From assembly GCF_013409045.1 (NCBI RefSeq), contig NZ_JACCBT010000001.1, positions 6,882,001 through 6,946,000 of the forward strand: a stretch of DNA of 64,000 bases, read 5' to 3'. Position 1 is the first letter of the stretch. Every line of letters begins with the position of its first letter. This document shows, piece after piece, positions 27,814 to 37,878 of the stretch. Made by a program: the position numbers and the translations under genes. The notes below the pieces were generated by a model. The model had not been told where the DNA came from. It made no database searches and saw only the letters and a program-made list of their open reading frames with translations. The DNA comes from Actinomadura citrea (GTDB taxonomy: Bacteria; Actinomycetota; Actinomycetes; Streptosporangiales; Streptosporangiaceae).

Positions 27814-29361
27814 TCAGCGCCCGGGCGCGCCCTTTCGAGGCGAAGATCGCTGGGACGGATGGGGTGCCGGCGCGGCCCCCAGTTGCAACCCGTCGCCCAG
27901 CGGCACGGGGAAGGACTCGGCGGCAAGCCTCGCCATCGCCCGACCCTCTTCAAGTGTCTCCGCGACTCGCGGCGATACCGGTGTAGCTGGATGGAGCTCC
28001 CTCCGTCGGACGGCGTCCAGCCGCCTTGCGGCCAAGCGCGCAGCATCGGTCTGGGCAACGCGCTGCTGGACAAGGCGATGCTCGGCCACCGACTCGATGA
28101 GATCTACAAGGTTCGCTATGAGGAACAGCAGATCAACCGTGAGATCTCGCTTCTGCTCGCGTCGATCACCCCAGCCGACGTTGGTGACCGCAAGGGTCCA
28201 AGCCACCGCACGCAAGGCGCTGCCATACCGCGTGACCGGCGGCAGGCGGCCGAACGGTTCCCGGGCGGCGTGATCGTAGAAGTCGGCAACCTTGGCCAGT
28301 TCACGGTTGCCGGTGATGTCCGCCGTGACATGGAGGACGTCAGAGGCCGCTGCGGCGATATCGGCGCGAAGACTCGGATCACGCAGGACGCGCATCTGCC
28401 AAGCCGCCGTCCCGGCAACTCGGGCGGCTTCCCGGTAGGCAGCGGCCTGCTCCGCGTAGTCGCCCGATGAACCCGGCGTCCACCTGCGGGGTCTGGCAGC
28501 CCGCCGGTAGGTGGCGCCATCCGTCCACCTGTGGCGCAGCTTGGGCAAGGTGAGGTCAGCGGCGAGCTTGCCACCCGAGAAGAAGATCGGTTCACCCTCC
28601 GAGTTGGTGTACTCGGGCACCGCTACGGCGTAACCCGTCACCTCGCCAGGCGTCCGGACACTGAATCTCAGCCGCACCACCAGCCCACGCTCACGCAGGA
28701 CGGCGAAGAACGCCTCCTCGCTGTCCGACGCTGCGGCGACGGCGGCCACATGCCGACGCAACGCGACCCGAGGCGGCTCCTCCAACCCGGCACGGTGAGC
28801 CCGTTCCAGCTCGGCCCGCGAAGGACGGGGCGCTCCCGTCCGATCCGAAGGCGCAGTGCGACACAGCCCATATCGCTGCTCGACGATCTGGCACGCTGTG
28901 CGGGCCTTGAGGTAGTCGCGGTTGATGTTGGGTCTCCGGCCGTCCTCTCGCGCGAGTGTGGCCACGACATGGATGTGATCGTCCGCGTGACGCACCGCGA
29001 TCCAGCGGCACGCATCAGCATCGTCGCGCGGTGCGATGCCGGTTTGGTGCATCAGCTCCTCAGCAACGTCGGCCCACTCCTCATCGGTCAAGGCCCGATC
29101 TGCAGGGGCCGTCCGCAGCGAGCATTGCCAGACCGGGTCCGCTGGCCGGCTTCGCCTCATCGTCTCCAAAGGAGAGCGCAGCGCCTCGGCCAGCGGCCGG
29201 AGAACACGCTTCTCGTCCGCGCGTCGCACTGGTTCCAGAGCAGCCGGGTGCCGGTACCCGGCAACGATGTGAGGGTCGGCGTGCTCGTTCCGCTTGCCTG
29301 GCCCGTACAGATAGCGCAGCAGGTTGCCGACATCAACGCCGCGCGTGACTTTCGCGATCAC
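27814..29361 (-). CDS. Relaxase/mobilization nuclease
   Basis: DNA relaxase of 515 residues that would nick the element's origin of transfer. The N-terminus has a likely catalytic-Tyr region LLRYLYGPGKRNEHADPHI. The metal-binding histidine motif appears as RHADDHIHVVATL, the HxxxHxH three-His signature of MOBP-like relaxases. The C-terminal half is helical and Arg-rich. The GTG at 29359-29361 was chosen because it overlaps the stop of the MobC-like gene (GTGA). A 72-nt segment of this gene has a diverged copy at 61,994-62,065. Confidence 0.88.
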   Translation of the reverse strand: MIAKVTRGVDVGNLLRYLYGPGKRNEHADPHIVAGYRHPAALEPVRRADEKRVLRPLAEALRSPLETMRRSRPADPVWQCSLRTAPADRALTDEEWADVAEELMHQTGIAPRDDADACRWIAVRHADDHIHVVATLAREDGRRPNINRDYLKARTACQIVEQRYGLCRTAPSDRTGAPRPSRAELERAHRAGLEEPPRVALRRHVAAVAAASDSEEAFFAVLRERGLVVRLRFSVRTPGEVTGYAVAVPEYTNSEGEPIFFSGGKLAADLTLPKLRHRWTDGATYRRAARPRRWTPGSSGDYAEQAAAYREAARVAGTAAWQMRVLRDPSLRADIAAAASDVLHVTADITGNRELAKVADFYDHAAREPFGRLPPVTRYGSALRAVAWTLAVTNVGWGDRREQKRDLTVDLLFLIANLVDLIESVAEHRLVQQRVAQTDAARLAARRLDAVRRRELHPATPVSPRVAETLEEGRAMARLAAESFPVPLGDGLQLGAAPAPHPSQRSSPRKGAPGR

Positions 29362-29774
29362 GGCAGACGTCTGCTCAGTTCCACGATGACGGCTTCCGCC
29401 CGCCGCACGACCTGGAAGCAGTACGCCGCCAACCACTGCACCGATTCCGGGACCTCGTTGTAGGTGTTGGCATGGCGCACGAGCTGGTTGAGGTTGACAC
29501 CGACCGCGTTGACCTGACGGCTGGCATTCCGCAGCTCGGCATGCAGCGCCACGAGCTCTCCGTCCAGGGGACGCTGCTCCCGAATCGCAGTGCGCACCGT
29601 CCTTACGATGAACGCGCTACAGGCGAGCCCGGCACCCGTAGCCGCCTCGTGGATCTCTTCGTACTCCACGTCGCTGACGCGGATTCTCAGCTCTCGCTCT
29701 CGCCGCCGCCCACCACCGAGCTTCGCTCTGCGCTGCAGCGGTCCTGACTCGCTGTTTTGCCTGGATGTCGTCAT
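29358..29774 (-). CDS. mobC: MobC-like relaxosome accessory protein
   Basis: Plasmid mobilization protein of 138 residues. A ribbon-helix-helix-like N-terminus (RIRVSDVEYEEIHEAATGAG) is followed by the typical MobC region RNASRQVNAVGVNLNQLVRH. It probably binds oriT and helps the relaxase load. The ATG at 29772-29774 has GGAGG just upstream. It overlaps the relaxase start by four bases. oriT is expected in the gap upstream of this gene (29,775-30,459) but no clear nic sequence was identified. Confidence 0.82.
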   Translation of the reverse strand: MTTSRQNSESGPLQRRAKLGGGRRRERELRIRVSDVEYEEIHEAATGAGLACSAFIVRTVRTAIREQRPLDGELVALHAELRNASRQVNAVGVNLNQLVRHANTYNEVPESVQWLAAYCFQVVRRAEAVIVELSRRLP

Positions 29775-30459
29775 ACACCTCCGCTCCCGGCATTTGGGGA
29801 CCACGTCGGTCCCTACCTGGCCAGTGTGAGCTTCCGGGCGGAAGTTATCCACAACAGGTAGCGCTCTACCAGCTATCTTGCATCCCGTTCTGGACTGATT
29901 ATCGAGCAATCTAGTATGCCCGATTAATATCAACCGAGAATCTGATTATGGTGCTCGATGTCAAGTGCTATCACAACGTTCATTCTTTGGGCGACCCTCT
30001 CGATATCCGCTCTGCGAAGCGAGAACAGGAATCGCCCGGAACACGGTCGATGTCAGTTTCGATCGCTCGTTCTGCCGTAGGGGAGGCTGCTCCGACCACC
30101 ATCGCAGCATCTCGCGCCTACCCGATCAGAGCTTTCACCGCCGAGATCTCATCCCCGACGATCACTAGCTTGCGCCCGAGCGTGGTGCAGGCGTCGTGCC
30201 TTAGGATTGCGCGTGCACCGAGACGCTGCCACGAGAGCCGATTCCTGAGGATGGCGCACCTGGTCCTCCGCCTATCCACGTAACGCGTGCACCTGCCGCG
30301 CGCACCACGAATCCGAGTTCCCTACGCTAGCCCTTTGCTGATAATTTGGGCGGGGGTCGCAGGTCTCCAACTCCCCTCGACAAACTTGTGATCGAAAGGC
30401 CCGGAGGACGAAATCCGCCATTCGGACCACAATCCCCTGAACCGAGGGTTTACCGTCGA
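29775..30459. other. Gene-poor gap upstream of mobC (possible oriT region)
   Basis: This stretch of about 685 nt is richer in A and T than its surroundings and contains no frame that looks protein-like on either strand. It presumably holds the mobC promoter and may hold the origin of transfer. A short minus-strand frame ending LGRKLVIVGDEISAVKALIG near 30,113 looks like a decayed coding remnant, but too little is left to name it. Confidence 0.35.
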
Positions 30460-31580
30460 TTACGCCGAGAGCTGCCCGAACAATGCTCGGGAAAGATCTC
30501 TGCCGACTTCGTCGGCTCCAGCCTCCAGCGCCGCCACGCTGACGGACTCATCCGGTTCAGTCCGGCAAATGCCACCCGTGCGGCCCAAGCCCAAAAGTTG
30601 AGCACGTGTACGCGAGCGATACGGATCAAAAGTATCGACGCTAAGGGACGAACTCGCTGGCACACCACCTGCGACGATGACACGCCCACCTCGGCGGATG
30701 CCCAACGCGCCGGTCAGGCGCAACATCTCAGCGAACTGCTTCGGTAGCACCTCTCGATCCAGGATGGGGCCCATCCCGTCTCTCGGGAGAGTTGCACGCG
30801 TGGAGATCTGCCCGGTCTTATACAGCCGAACTTCCCTGATCTCTCCACTCCGGGGCTCGTCCCACGCGCGCCCCCGACCACTCGCGACACTGGCTGCGAC
30901 ATAATCCTGGGATTGGGAAATTTCGAGAGCTTTGTCACTCTCGAAGTATTCGGTTCTGCGGATCCGCTTCACCAGTGAAGCAGAGATCTCATTCATTTCA
31001 CGAGCCGAATACCCGTGGCACTCCAGCGGAAGAACATGTAGTTCGAGCAGGGAGCCCTGGCTAGTATCGAAGTGGCGCCCTTCACCAGGTTCCGCAATCC
31101 AACTGAGGGCGGGCCTCTCTGCTAACTTCCTGAAATCCAGGTGGGATGGTTTCGATTCAGCTCACGCAACCCCTGGACGACCTTCGTCTGAAGTTCCGCA
31201 CTATTGGAAAAAGAATCTCGAAAGACACCCGTCGCGTACGCCTGCACGATCCGGCTGAATTCTTGCTGATCAGGCTCGAATCTAACCCCATTTTTGCGGT
31301 AGACCAGGCGCGGCTTCCCCAACTGCTGTGCGTACACCCATTCGTCATGTGTAGCCGAGTGCCCAGTTTCCAGGAAAACATGTCCGTAGTTGGGCCCCAG
31401 AAGAAGCAGATAGACATCTGCAGACTCCAGAGCCGTCAGGCATGCCTCCCTGCTCGGCACGGGTTGGGCCGAGAAGTCTTCGAACAGCACTGGCGTATGC
31501 CCCAATGCCATGATCAGACCGCGGAGGGAGTCACGCTCTTCCTCCAAGCCCTCCCGTACGCTGCTTATGAAGACTTTCAC
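30460..31580 (-). pseudogene. DUF4062 (TIR-like) gene with a frameshift
   Basis: The N-terminal part (31122-31580, 152 codons, GTG start) begins MKVFISSVREGLEEERDSL and contains ALESADVYLLLLGPNYGH and HDEWVYAQQLGKPRLVY, a DUF4062 domain related to TIR folds. It stops after NHPTWISGS. From about the same point the -1 frame is open to 30460 without interruption and reads like the C-terminal half of this family (WIAEPGEGRHF, ALLELHVLPLECHGYSAREM). Rejoined, it is one protein of about 370 residues. No canonical slippery heptamer is evident, so a real mutation or a sequencing error is more likely than programmed frameshifting. It lies divergently beside a small membrane protein gene. Confidence 0.72.
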
Positions 31581-31670
31581 GCTACGGTGTCTCCACTGGT
31601 CGCGGTTGGCTTGCGGGCCAGGCTGGCCCTTGCATCACATGGTATCCAAATGCAGTCGAGGTGGAGTTGG

Positions 31671-32123
31671 ATGGCCGAGGTTTCCGAGGAAGCAATACGC
31701 GCCTACTGGAAGGAGCATCGGGAGCAGTTGCGCCAGTGTGAGACTCAGCGCTCAACGCTGACCAACCTCCTGATCGTCATCACAGCCGCCCTGAGCGCCC
31801 TGATCGTTCAGCAGCGCTTCTCGCTGTACATCCTGCCCCTGTGCGTGTTCATCTCGATGGCTGGCCTGTATGGCGCTGTGGCTGTCTCGAAGTATTACGA
31901 GAGGGCCGCCTACCACCTGTCACAGGCACGTGCTTTGACCAGAGAGCTCAGAGAGCGCGGAGTGTTGGGCACAGATGGAAAGCTGGTGCGAGCCCGTGCG
32001 GATCACTACCGGGCCTTCCCTCGGATGCATCGCATCCGCCTTCATCGGCTGTGGGTGGTCCTCCACCTCGCCATCGGGTCCTACGGACTATCCCTGATGT
32101 TGGTCAGTGTGGTCATGGCCTGA
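31671..32123 (+). CDS. Small three-helix membrane protein (SLATT-like)
   Basis: Protein of 150 residues. A charged N-terminal helix (EEAIRAYWKEHREQLRQCE) is followed by membrane segments LTNLLIVITAALSALIVQ, LYILPLCVFISMAGLYGAVA and, at the C-terminus, LWVVLHLAIGSYGLSLMLV. The shape resembles SLATT and related small membrane effectors that accompany nucleotide-signalling or TIR-like sensors, but this is inferred from architecture. The ATG at 31671 has GGTGGAG upstream; an ATG at 31650 is an alternative. It diverges from the DUF4062 gene 90 nt away, and the two may form one defence unit. Confidence 0.62.
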   Translation: MAEVSEEAIRAYWKEHREQLRQCETQRSTLTNLLIVITAALSALIVQQRFSLYILPLCVFISMAGLYGAVAVSKYYERAAYHLSQARALTRELRERGVLGTDGKLVRARADHYRAFPRMHRIRLHRLWVVLHLAIGSYGLSLMLVSVVMA

Positions 32124-32451
32124 CTAGGAGGGAAGTGCGGGCTTGGCGGCGCCGGGGGTTGACGCCGAGTCGGTCGCAGACGGGAATCACGCGCGTTAGG
32201 TCGTTAATCAGCAGCAGCGTGCCCAGCCGAGACCCGATCCCGATCCAGGACAGGGAGGCGGTGATGGCGGTCCTTCGATCTTTGGAACCTGGCGGTCGTT
32301 CCAGCGCTATACGCGGGGCAACTCGCGCAAGCAGTGCCCATCTGGACTCAAATGTCATCAGCGACCGGCGAGAGGTCAGTCCGGCTTGGGAAGTGGCGAT
32401 CAGGATCAGACGCCCTCGGTGTAAAGGGAGGGCCCCTGCCGCACACCTCGC
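32124..32451. other. Gap between convergent membrane-protein and helicase genes
   Basis: About 330 nt without a convincing gene. A minus-strand frame of 81 codons (32113-32358) overlaps the end of the membrane-protein gene, lacks a good ribosome-binding site and shows no recognised motif. No strong hairpin was seen. Confidence 0.3.
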
Positions 32452-34560
32452 TCAAGTGGAATGGTCGGGTAGGAATGGGCTCGGTTGGCCGGTGTAGGAG
32501 ACGTACAGTGCGTCACGCGCCCGGGTGCCGGCGACGAAGAACAGGCAGCGTTCCCGCTGGAGATCGTGAGCATGCGCCGTCGGGTCCTCGTCCTTCTCAG
32601 TGAGCGCGAAAGCGGCCGGCAAGGCCTCGGCATCCGCGCCGATCACGGCGACGCAGCGGAACTCCAGCCCCTTCATGCGATGCATGGTGCCGACTCGCAC
32701 GCTTTCCTGGGCCGACTCGCTGGCCGCAAGGGAAGCCGTGCTGATCCCCGCGCCGGCGAGCGCCTGTTCGATCTTGCCGACACCGCTCACGAAGCGCGTC
32801 GCGACCCCGATGGCATGGGGCTCGACACCGGCGTCGAGCCAGGCCCTGATCTGCTCCACCAGCGCATCGAGCTCCGAGCTTCGGTCGGAGAATCCCCTGA
32901 CGGCCGGTCGCCGCCCGTGCAGGGACGACCGGTACCCCGCCAAGCTGTCCTGCGCATCGTCCAGCCCGGCGACCGGCTCGACTCCGAGCAGGCGCACCGC
33001 CCAATTGAGGATCTCCGCGGTTGTGCGGTAGCTGAGCTTCAGTTTGTGGCTGCGCCCGGTGACGCTGATGCCGAGGCTCTTCAGCGAGACCCTGTGATCG
33101 TAGATGCGCTGGTGTGGATCACCGACGATGAACAGGTCGTTCGGCCCTACCGCGACGGCCGCGCGAAGGATTCGCCACTGTGCGGGGTACAGGTCCTGGG
33201 ACTCGTCGACGATGATGTGCCGGTAACGCGGAAGGGCCTCGGCGGAGAGGATCCGCGCGGCCTCCGCCGCGATCTGCATGTGGGTGCGAGCGTGCGTACC
33301 TGCCAGCAGTTCTAGGAACCGGGAGATCGCCGCCCACGCCTTCTTCCGCTGCTCGGGGCTGAGCTGCTTACCCCGTCCCCGGCGGACGCAGCCGAGATAC
33401 GCCTCCCGGCCGAGGAGGTCCTGGGCCAGGATGACCTGCTCCCACTCGCGGTGCAGGAATGCGGCCGAGAACGGTGCGTCCGTCTCAGTGATCGCGATGT
33501 TCCAGAGTACTTGGATCTCAGCGCTTCCGGCGATCTTCGGGCTGTGACCGTTGGCCTTCTTGACGATCCGGTAGGCCAGCTTGTCGATATTGATCACCTC
33601 GATCCGACCACGGACCTCGGGATCATCGACGAGGAGATCAAGTTGGCGGGCGAGGGTCTCGGCGAGGGTCGTGGTGAAGGTCGTCACCAGTACGGGCTCG
33701 CCCTGCTCGGCAAGGTGACTGGCGCGGTGCAGGGCGGTGACCGTCTTGCCCGTCCCAGCTCCTCCCGTCACCTGGACGGGGCCGTTGTACGAAGGGCGCC
33801 GGGCGAGCCTGCGCTGGGCCGGATGCAGGAAGACGCGCCAGAGCGCGAAGGGGTGGGCGAGCATCTGCGCCAACTCGTCCGGGCCGGAGACGAACACCAC
33901 GTCGCCCGGTGACCTCTCCATGGCCTTGACCAGGTCGGAGGTGTCCACGTCCTCGGGCGGCGAGGAGTCGGGAAGGAGCTGGCAGATCTCCTCCCACGCC
34001 TCCTGGGCGGACATGCCGCTCGCGAGCGCCACGAGCGCGAGGTACTGCGGCTGGGGGAGCATGCTCTCCAGCGCGACCAAGTGGTCTTCACTGGTCAGCA
34101 GGCGGACGATCGGCAGCACCTCCGCGTCCAGCCCGAGGTTGATCAGTTCGCCGTCGTCGTATTCCGCGAACAGCCGTTCGGGCTGCGCCTGCGCCAGCGC
34201 GTCAAGTGCCGGCCTGACCTGCGCGAGCGCCGTCGCGTCGCGGACCTCGAGGACGCCCAGCTTCTGGTGCACGCTGAACTTGCGGCTCTTGGCATACTTG
34301 ATGGCGGCGTCGTGCTCCATCACCGCGATGAGGCAGTACACGTCGCCGGTCTCGGGCTTGAGCACGATCCCGCGCCGCCCTCCGTCGATGCGGATCGTGC
34401 GCACGTTGGGGTCTTCGGCGCCCTGCAGCTTCTCCAGATGGAGGCCCGCGAAGGTGTGGTGCTCGAATCGGCTGATCGCCTCATCGACCGACTTGCGCAC
34501 CGTTTTCTCCAGGTTTGCATAGCCGGTCAGAAAGCTCTTCGCGATCGCGAGTCTCGGCAC
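32452..34560 (-). CDS. RelE-like domain fused to UvrD/Rep-type helicase
   Basis: Superfamily 1 helicase of 702 residues with an unusual N-terminus. Residues about 1-97 resemble a RelE/ParE toxin fold: FLTGYANLEKTVRKSVDEAI, VRTIRIDGGRRGIVLKPE, GDVYCLIAVMEHDAAIKYA. The helicase core has Walker A GGAGTGKT at 266-273, Walker B IIVDESQDL, then VGDPHQRIYD, KLSYRTTAEIL and a C-terminal VGTMHRMKGLEFRCVAVIG. The GTG at 34558-34560 has GGAGG nine nucleotides upstream. It is divergent from drmD with 105 nt between the starts, so the two may share a regulatory region. Likely a defence or repair enzyme; whether it cooperates with DISARM is unknown. Confidence 0.82.
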   Translation of the reverse strand: MPRLAIAKSFLTGYANLEKTVRKSVDEAISRFEHHTFAGLHLEKLQGAEDPNVRTIRIDGGRRGIVLKPETGDVYCLIAVMEHDAAIKYAKSRKFSVHQKLGVLEVRDATALAQVRPALDALAQAQPERLFAEYDDGELINLGLDAEVLPIVRLLTSEDHLVALESMLPQPQYLALVALASGMSAQEAWEEICQLLPDSSPPEDVDTSDLVKAMERSPGDVVFVSGPDELAQMLAHPFALWRVFLHPAQRRLARRPSYNGPVQVTGGAGTGKTVTALHRASHLAEQGEPVLVTTFTTTLAETLARQLDLLVDDPEVRGRIEVINIDKLAYRIVKKANGHSPKIAGSAEIQVLWNIAITETDAPFSAAFLHREWEQVILAQDLLGREAYLGCVRRGRGKQLSPEQRKKAWAAISRFLELLAGTHARTHMQIAAEAARILSAEALPRYRHIIVDESQDLYPAQWRILRAAVAVGPNDLFIVGDPHQRIYDHRVSLKSLGISVTGRSHKLKLSYRTTAEILNWAVRLLGVEPVAGLDDAQDSLAGYRSSLHGRRPAVRGFSDRSSELDALVEQIRAWLDAGVEPHAIGVATRFVSGVGKIEQALAGAGISTASLAASESAQESVRVGTMHRMKGLEFRCVAVIGADAEALPAAFALTEKDEDPTAHAHDLQRERCLFFVAGTRARDALYVSYTGQPSPFLPDHST

Positions 34561-34665
34561 GCTTGTTCGCCTCCGTGGTATCCCGGGTCAGAGGGCGGTT
34601 CACGGTGAATTCTCGTGATTGTTAGGGCAGGATGTCCACCTGAGCGCGACGGGGAGCGGGGAAGC

Positions 34666-37600
34666 ATGGCGGAAACGGTGGCACTCGACAGTGACGTTCC
34701 GGCCCACGGGCAGCTCGTCACGGTACGCAATCGCGTCTGGGTCGCCGCCAACGTCGTGCCGGGGACGGTGAGCAGCGCGACCGACAGCATGCTGACCGGC
34801 CGCACGCCCCACCTGGTGGAACTGGTCAGCATCGAGGACGACGCCCGCGACGAGCGCCTGGAGGTGGTCTGGGAGCTGGAGCCCGGTGCGGTCGCCCACG
34901 ACCAGCACGCTCTGCCCCATCCGGGCCGGGGGTTCGACGACCCTCGCGAACTCGACGCGTTCCTGGACGCGGTCCGCTGGGGCGCCATCGCCTCCGCCGA
35001 CCGCACGGTGCTCCAGGCGCCGTTCCGGTCGGGCGTGCAGATCAAGGACTACCAGCTCGACCCGGTGGTGCGGGCCCTGTCCATGCCCCGGACGAACCTG
35101 CTGATCGCCGATGACGTCGGGCTCGGCAAGACGGTCGAGGCCGGTCTGGTGATGCAGGAGCTCATGCTCCGCCACCGGGCCCGCACGATGCTGATCGTCT
35201 GCCCCGCCGGCCTGACGCTTCAGTGGCAGGCCGAGATGCGCGACAAGTTCGGCCTCGACTTCGTCGTGCTGGACTCGGCGCTGCTCAAGGAGCTGCGCAG
35301 GTCGCGCGGCCTGTATGTGAACCCCTGGGAGCACTACCCACGGATCATCGTCAGCGTCGACTGGCTCAAGCGCGACCGGCCGAGGCGCCTGCTGCGCGAC
35401 ATCCTGCCCGACGTCCCGAAGTATCCGCGCAGGTTCGACATGCTCGTCGTCGACGAGGTCCACACGTGCGCGCCCACGACGCGGGGGCGTTACGCGATGG
35501 ACTCCAAACGGACCGAGGCGATCCGCCTGCTGGCGCCGCACTGCGAGCACCGCCTCTTCCTGTCCGCGACGCCGCACAACGGCTTCCCGGAGTCATGGGC
35601 GGCCCTCCTCGAGCTCCTCGACGACCAGCGGTTCGCGCGCGACGTCCCGCCGGGCGAGGAGCAGCTCGCGCAGATCATGGTGCGGCGGCTCAAGCGGGAG
35701 CTGCCCAGGCGCTGGGACGGGTCCCCGGAGTTCCCCGAGCGTGTCACGTCCTACCTGGAGACCGCCTACTCCGACGAGGAGCGCCAGGCGCACGCCAAGC
35801 TCGCGGCCTATGCGGCGAACCGGCGCAAGGCCGCGGCCTCCGAGGGCGGCCGCACCGCCGCCGACTTCGTGACGATGCTGCTGAAGAAGCGACTGTTCTC
35901 CTCCCCGAAAGCCTTCTACGAGACGGTCGGCACGCATCTGCGCACCATGACCGAGCGGGAGCGTGCGGCCGACCAGCCGGACGAGCTGGAGCGGGCCGCG
36001 GAGAAGGCAGGGGAACGCGTCCTGCGCCCCCTCATCGAACGACTCGAAGAGACGGCCGAGGAGGACGACGCCTACAAGGAGACCGAGGCCGAAGCGCTCG
36101 GTGCGGCGCGTCGCGTCATGGTGCCGCTCACCGCCGACGACAAACGGCTGCTCAACGAGCTCCACACTTGGGCCGGCAAAGCGACGAACCGTCAGGACGC
36201 CAAACTCGACGCCTTCCTGAAGTGGCTGGAGCCGATCGTGCGCACCCCGGACGGCGGCTGGACCGACCAGCGGGTCATCGTGTTCACCGAGTACCTGGAC
36301 ACGCAGCGCTGGCTGCGCGACCGGCTGATCATCGCGGGGTACCCGGCGGCGCGCATCGCCCAGCTCTACGGCGGTCAGGACGTCAGAGAGCGCGAACACG
36401 TCAAGAACGTCTTCCAGGAGGATCCGCGGATCGAGGGCGGCGAGGTCCGGGTGCTGCTCGCGACCGACGCCGCTAGCGAGGGCATCAACCTGCAGAACCA
36501 CTGCCACCGGCTGCTGCACTGGGAGATCCCGTGGAACCCGAACCGGCTGGAGCAGCGCAACGGCCGCATCGACCGCCACGGGCAGACGGCCGACCGGGTC
36601 GAGGTGTTCCACTTCGTCCCCAAGGGCTGGGAGGGGACGAAGCCGCGCGAGGACGGCTCCCTGGAGGACGAGCTCCACTTCCTGTACGTGGCGGCCAAGA
36701 AGGTCGAGCAGATCCGTGAGGACCTCGGCAGCGCCGGCGACGTCATCGCCGTCCAGGTCGAGCAGAAGATGCTCGGCAAGCGGGCGGACTGGCAGACCGC
36801 CGACGCCGAGATATCGACGCGCAGCGGCCGGGCCGCCCTGAAGGTCAAGCACGACCTCGCCCGCGACCTCCAGCGGCTCGCCGACACCCTCGCGGGAAGC
36901 CGCACCCAGCTCAACCTCTCCCCTGAGACCATCGAACGGGTCGTGCGCACCGCGCTGCGGCTGGAGCACAACAAGGACCTCCTCCCGGCGCAGTCGCCGC
37001 CGGACTTCCCGGCGGCGTGCTTCCGGCTTCCCGCGCTGTCGGGCTCATGGGCCGACGCCCGCAACGACGGCCTGCACCACCCCCTCACCCGCGCGGAGCG
37101 CGTGGTGACCTTCGACGGTGACGCCGTCGGCGGCCGCACCGACGTCGTCCTGCTGCATCTGGGCCACCGTCTCGTCCAGATGTGCCTTCGCCTGCTGCGC
37201 GCGGAGCTGTGGTCGAGCGCGCACGACGTCGCCCGGCGGACGAAGCTGAACCGCGTGACGGCCCGGGTCGTCCCCGGCGACGTGCTGCGCACGCCCGCCA
37301 TCGCGGCGCACATGCGGGTGGTGGTGACCGGTGCGGAGGGGACCCGCCTGCACGAGGAGATCATCGTTGCCGGCGGGGTACTGGAAGGCGGAAAGCTCGT
37401 CCGGGTGAAGGCCGAGGACCTGGAGGCATGGCTGGCCGCCGCCTCGGAGGAGCAGCCGCCCGCGCACGTGCTCGACCGGTTGACCGGCCTCTGGGACGAC
37501 GAACTGGACCCGCGCCTCGCCCGCCTTCTGGAGACCCGCGCCAACCAGCGCAAGGGGCGGCTCGGCGCGGACCTCGACGCCCGCTGCACCCAGGAGATCT

Positions 37601-37878
37601 CCGCCATGGAGCGGGTCCTGGCCGAACTGGAGCAGTCGATCCGATCCGTCCTCGACGACAAGGAGCACTGGGAGCAGCCCAGCCTGTTCGAGGTGGAGCA
37701 GCGGCAGCTGCGCGCCAACCGCGACGCCCTGCTCGGCCGCCTCGCGACGATCCCCGCCCAGCTCCAGGACGAGACCGACGCCCTCCGCCGCCGCTACGCC
37801 GACCCAAAGGCGCGGTGGTTCCCCGCCGCCGTCACCTTCCTCGTGCCCGCTTCGATCGCCCACGGGAGCAGCCAGTAA
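34666..37878 (+). CDS. drmD: DISARM class 1 SNF2-like helicase DrmD
   Basis: Superfamily 2 helicase of 1,070 residues. Motif I is DDVGLGKT at 149-156, motif II DEVH at 263-266, motif III LFLSATPHNG, and the C-terminal helicase lobe has LLATDAASEGINLQ and QRNGRIDRHGQ. This is the SNF2/RapA-like layout of DrmD, the class 1 DISARM marker. The ATG at 34666 was chosen because GGGGAGCGGGGAAGC precedes it; the frame opens at 34615. Its TAA shares one base with the drmMI start (TAATG). With DrmMI, DrmA, DrmB and DrmC it would form a restriction-like antiphage system that marks self DNA by adenine methylation. Confidence 0.9.
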   Translation: MAETVALDSDVPAHGQLVTVRNRVWVAANVVPGTVSSATDSMLTGRTPHLVELVSIEDDARDERLEVVWELEPGAVAHDQHALPHPGRGFDDPRELDAFLDAVRWGAIASADRTVLQAPFRSGVQIKDYQLDPVVRALSMPRTNLLIADDVGLGKTVEAGLVMQELMLRHRARTMLIVCPAGLTLQWQAEMRDKFGLDFVVLDSALLKELRRSRGLYVNPWEHYPRIIVSVDWLKRDRPRRLLRDILPDVPKYPRRFDMLVVDEVHTCAPTTRGRYAMDSKRTEAIRLLAPHCEHRLFLSATPHNGFPESWAALLELLDDQRFARDVPPGEEQLAQIMVRRLKRELPRRWDGSPEFPERVTSYLETAYSDEERQAHAKLAAYAANRRKAAASEGGRTAADFVTMLLKKRLFSSPKAFYETVGTHLRTMTERERAADQPDELERAAEKAGERVLRPLIERLEETAEEDDAYKETEAEALGAARRVMVPLTADDKRLLNELHTWAGKATNRQDAKLDAFLKWLEPIVRTPDGGWTDQRVIVFTEYLDTQRWLRDRLIIAGYPAARIAQLYGGQDVREREHVKNVFQEDPRIEGGEVRVLLATDAASEGINLQNHCHRLLHWEIPWNPNRLEQRNGRIDRHGQTADRVEVFHFVPKGWEGTKPREDGSLEDELHFLYVAAKKVEQIREDLGSAGDVIAVQVEQKMLGKRADWQTADAEISTRSGRAALKVKHDLARDLQRLADTLAGSRTQLNLSPETIERVVRTALRLEHNKDLLPAQSPPDFPAACFRLPALSGSWADARNDGLHHPLTRAERVVTFDGDAVGGRTDVVLLHLGHRLVQMCLRLLRAELWSSAHDVARRTKLNRVTARVVPGDVLRTPAIAAHMRVVVTGAEGTRLHEEIIVAGGVLEGGKLVRVKAEDLEAWLAAASEEQPPAHVLDRLTGLWDDELDPRLARLLETRANQRKGRLGADLDARCTQEISAMERVLAELEQSIRSVLDDKEHWEQPSLFEVEQRQLRANRDALLGRLATIPAQLQDETDALRRRYADPKARWFPAAVTFLVPASIAHGSSQ

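Noticed and set aside
29948..30283. Plus-strand frame of 111 codons in the mobC-upstream gap
   Set aside because: No ribosome-binding site, atypical composition and no recognisable motif.
31146..31670. N-terminal extension of the small membrane protein
   Set aside because: The extension is antisense to the DUF4062 gene. The ATG at 31671 has its own ribosome-binding site and begins a coherent protein.
32113..32358. Minus-strand 81-codon frame
   Set aside because: It overlaps the membrane-protein gene end and has no motif and no convincing start signal.
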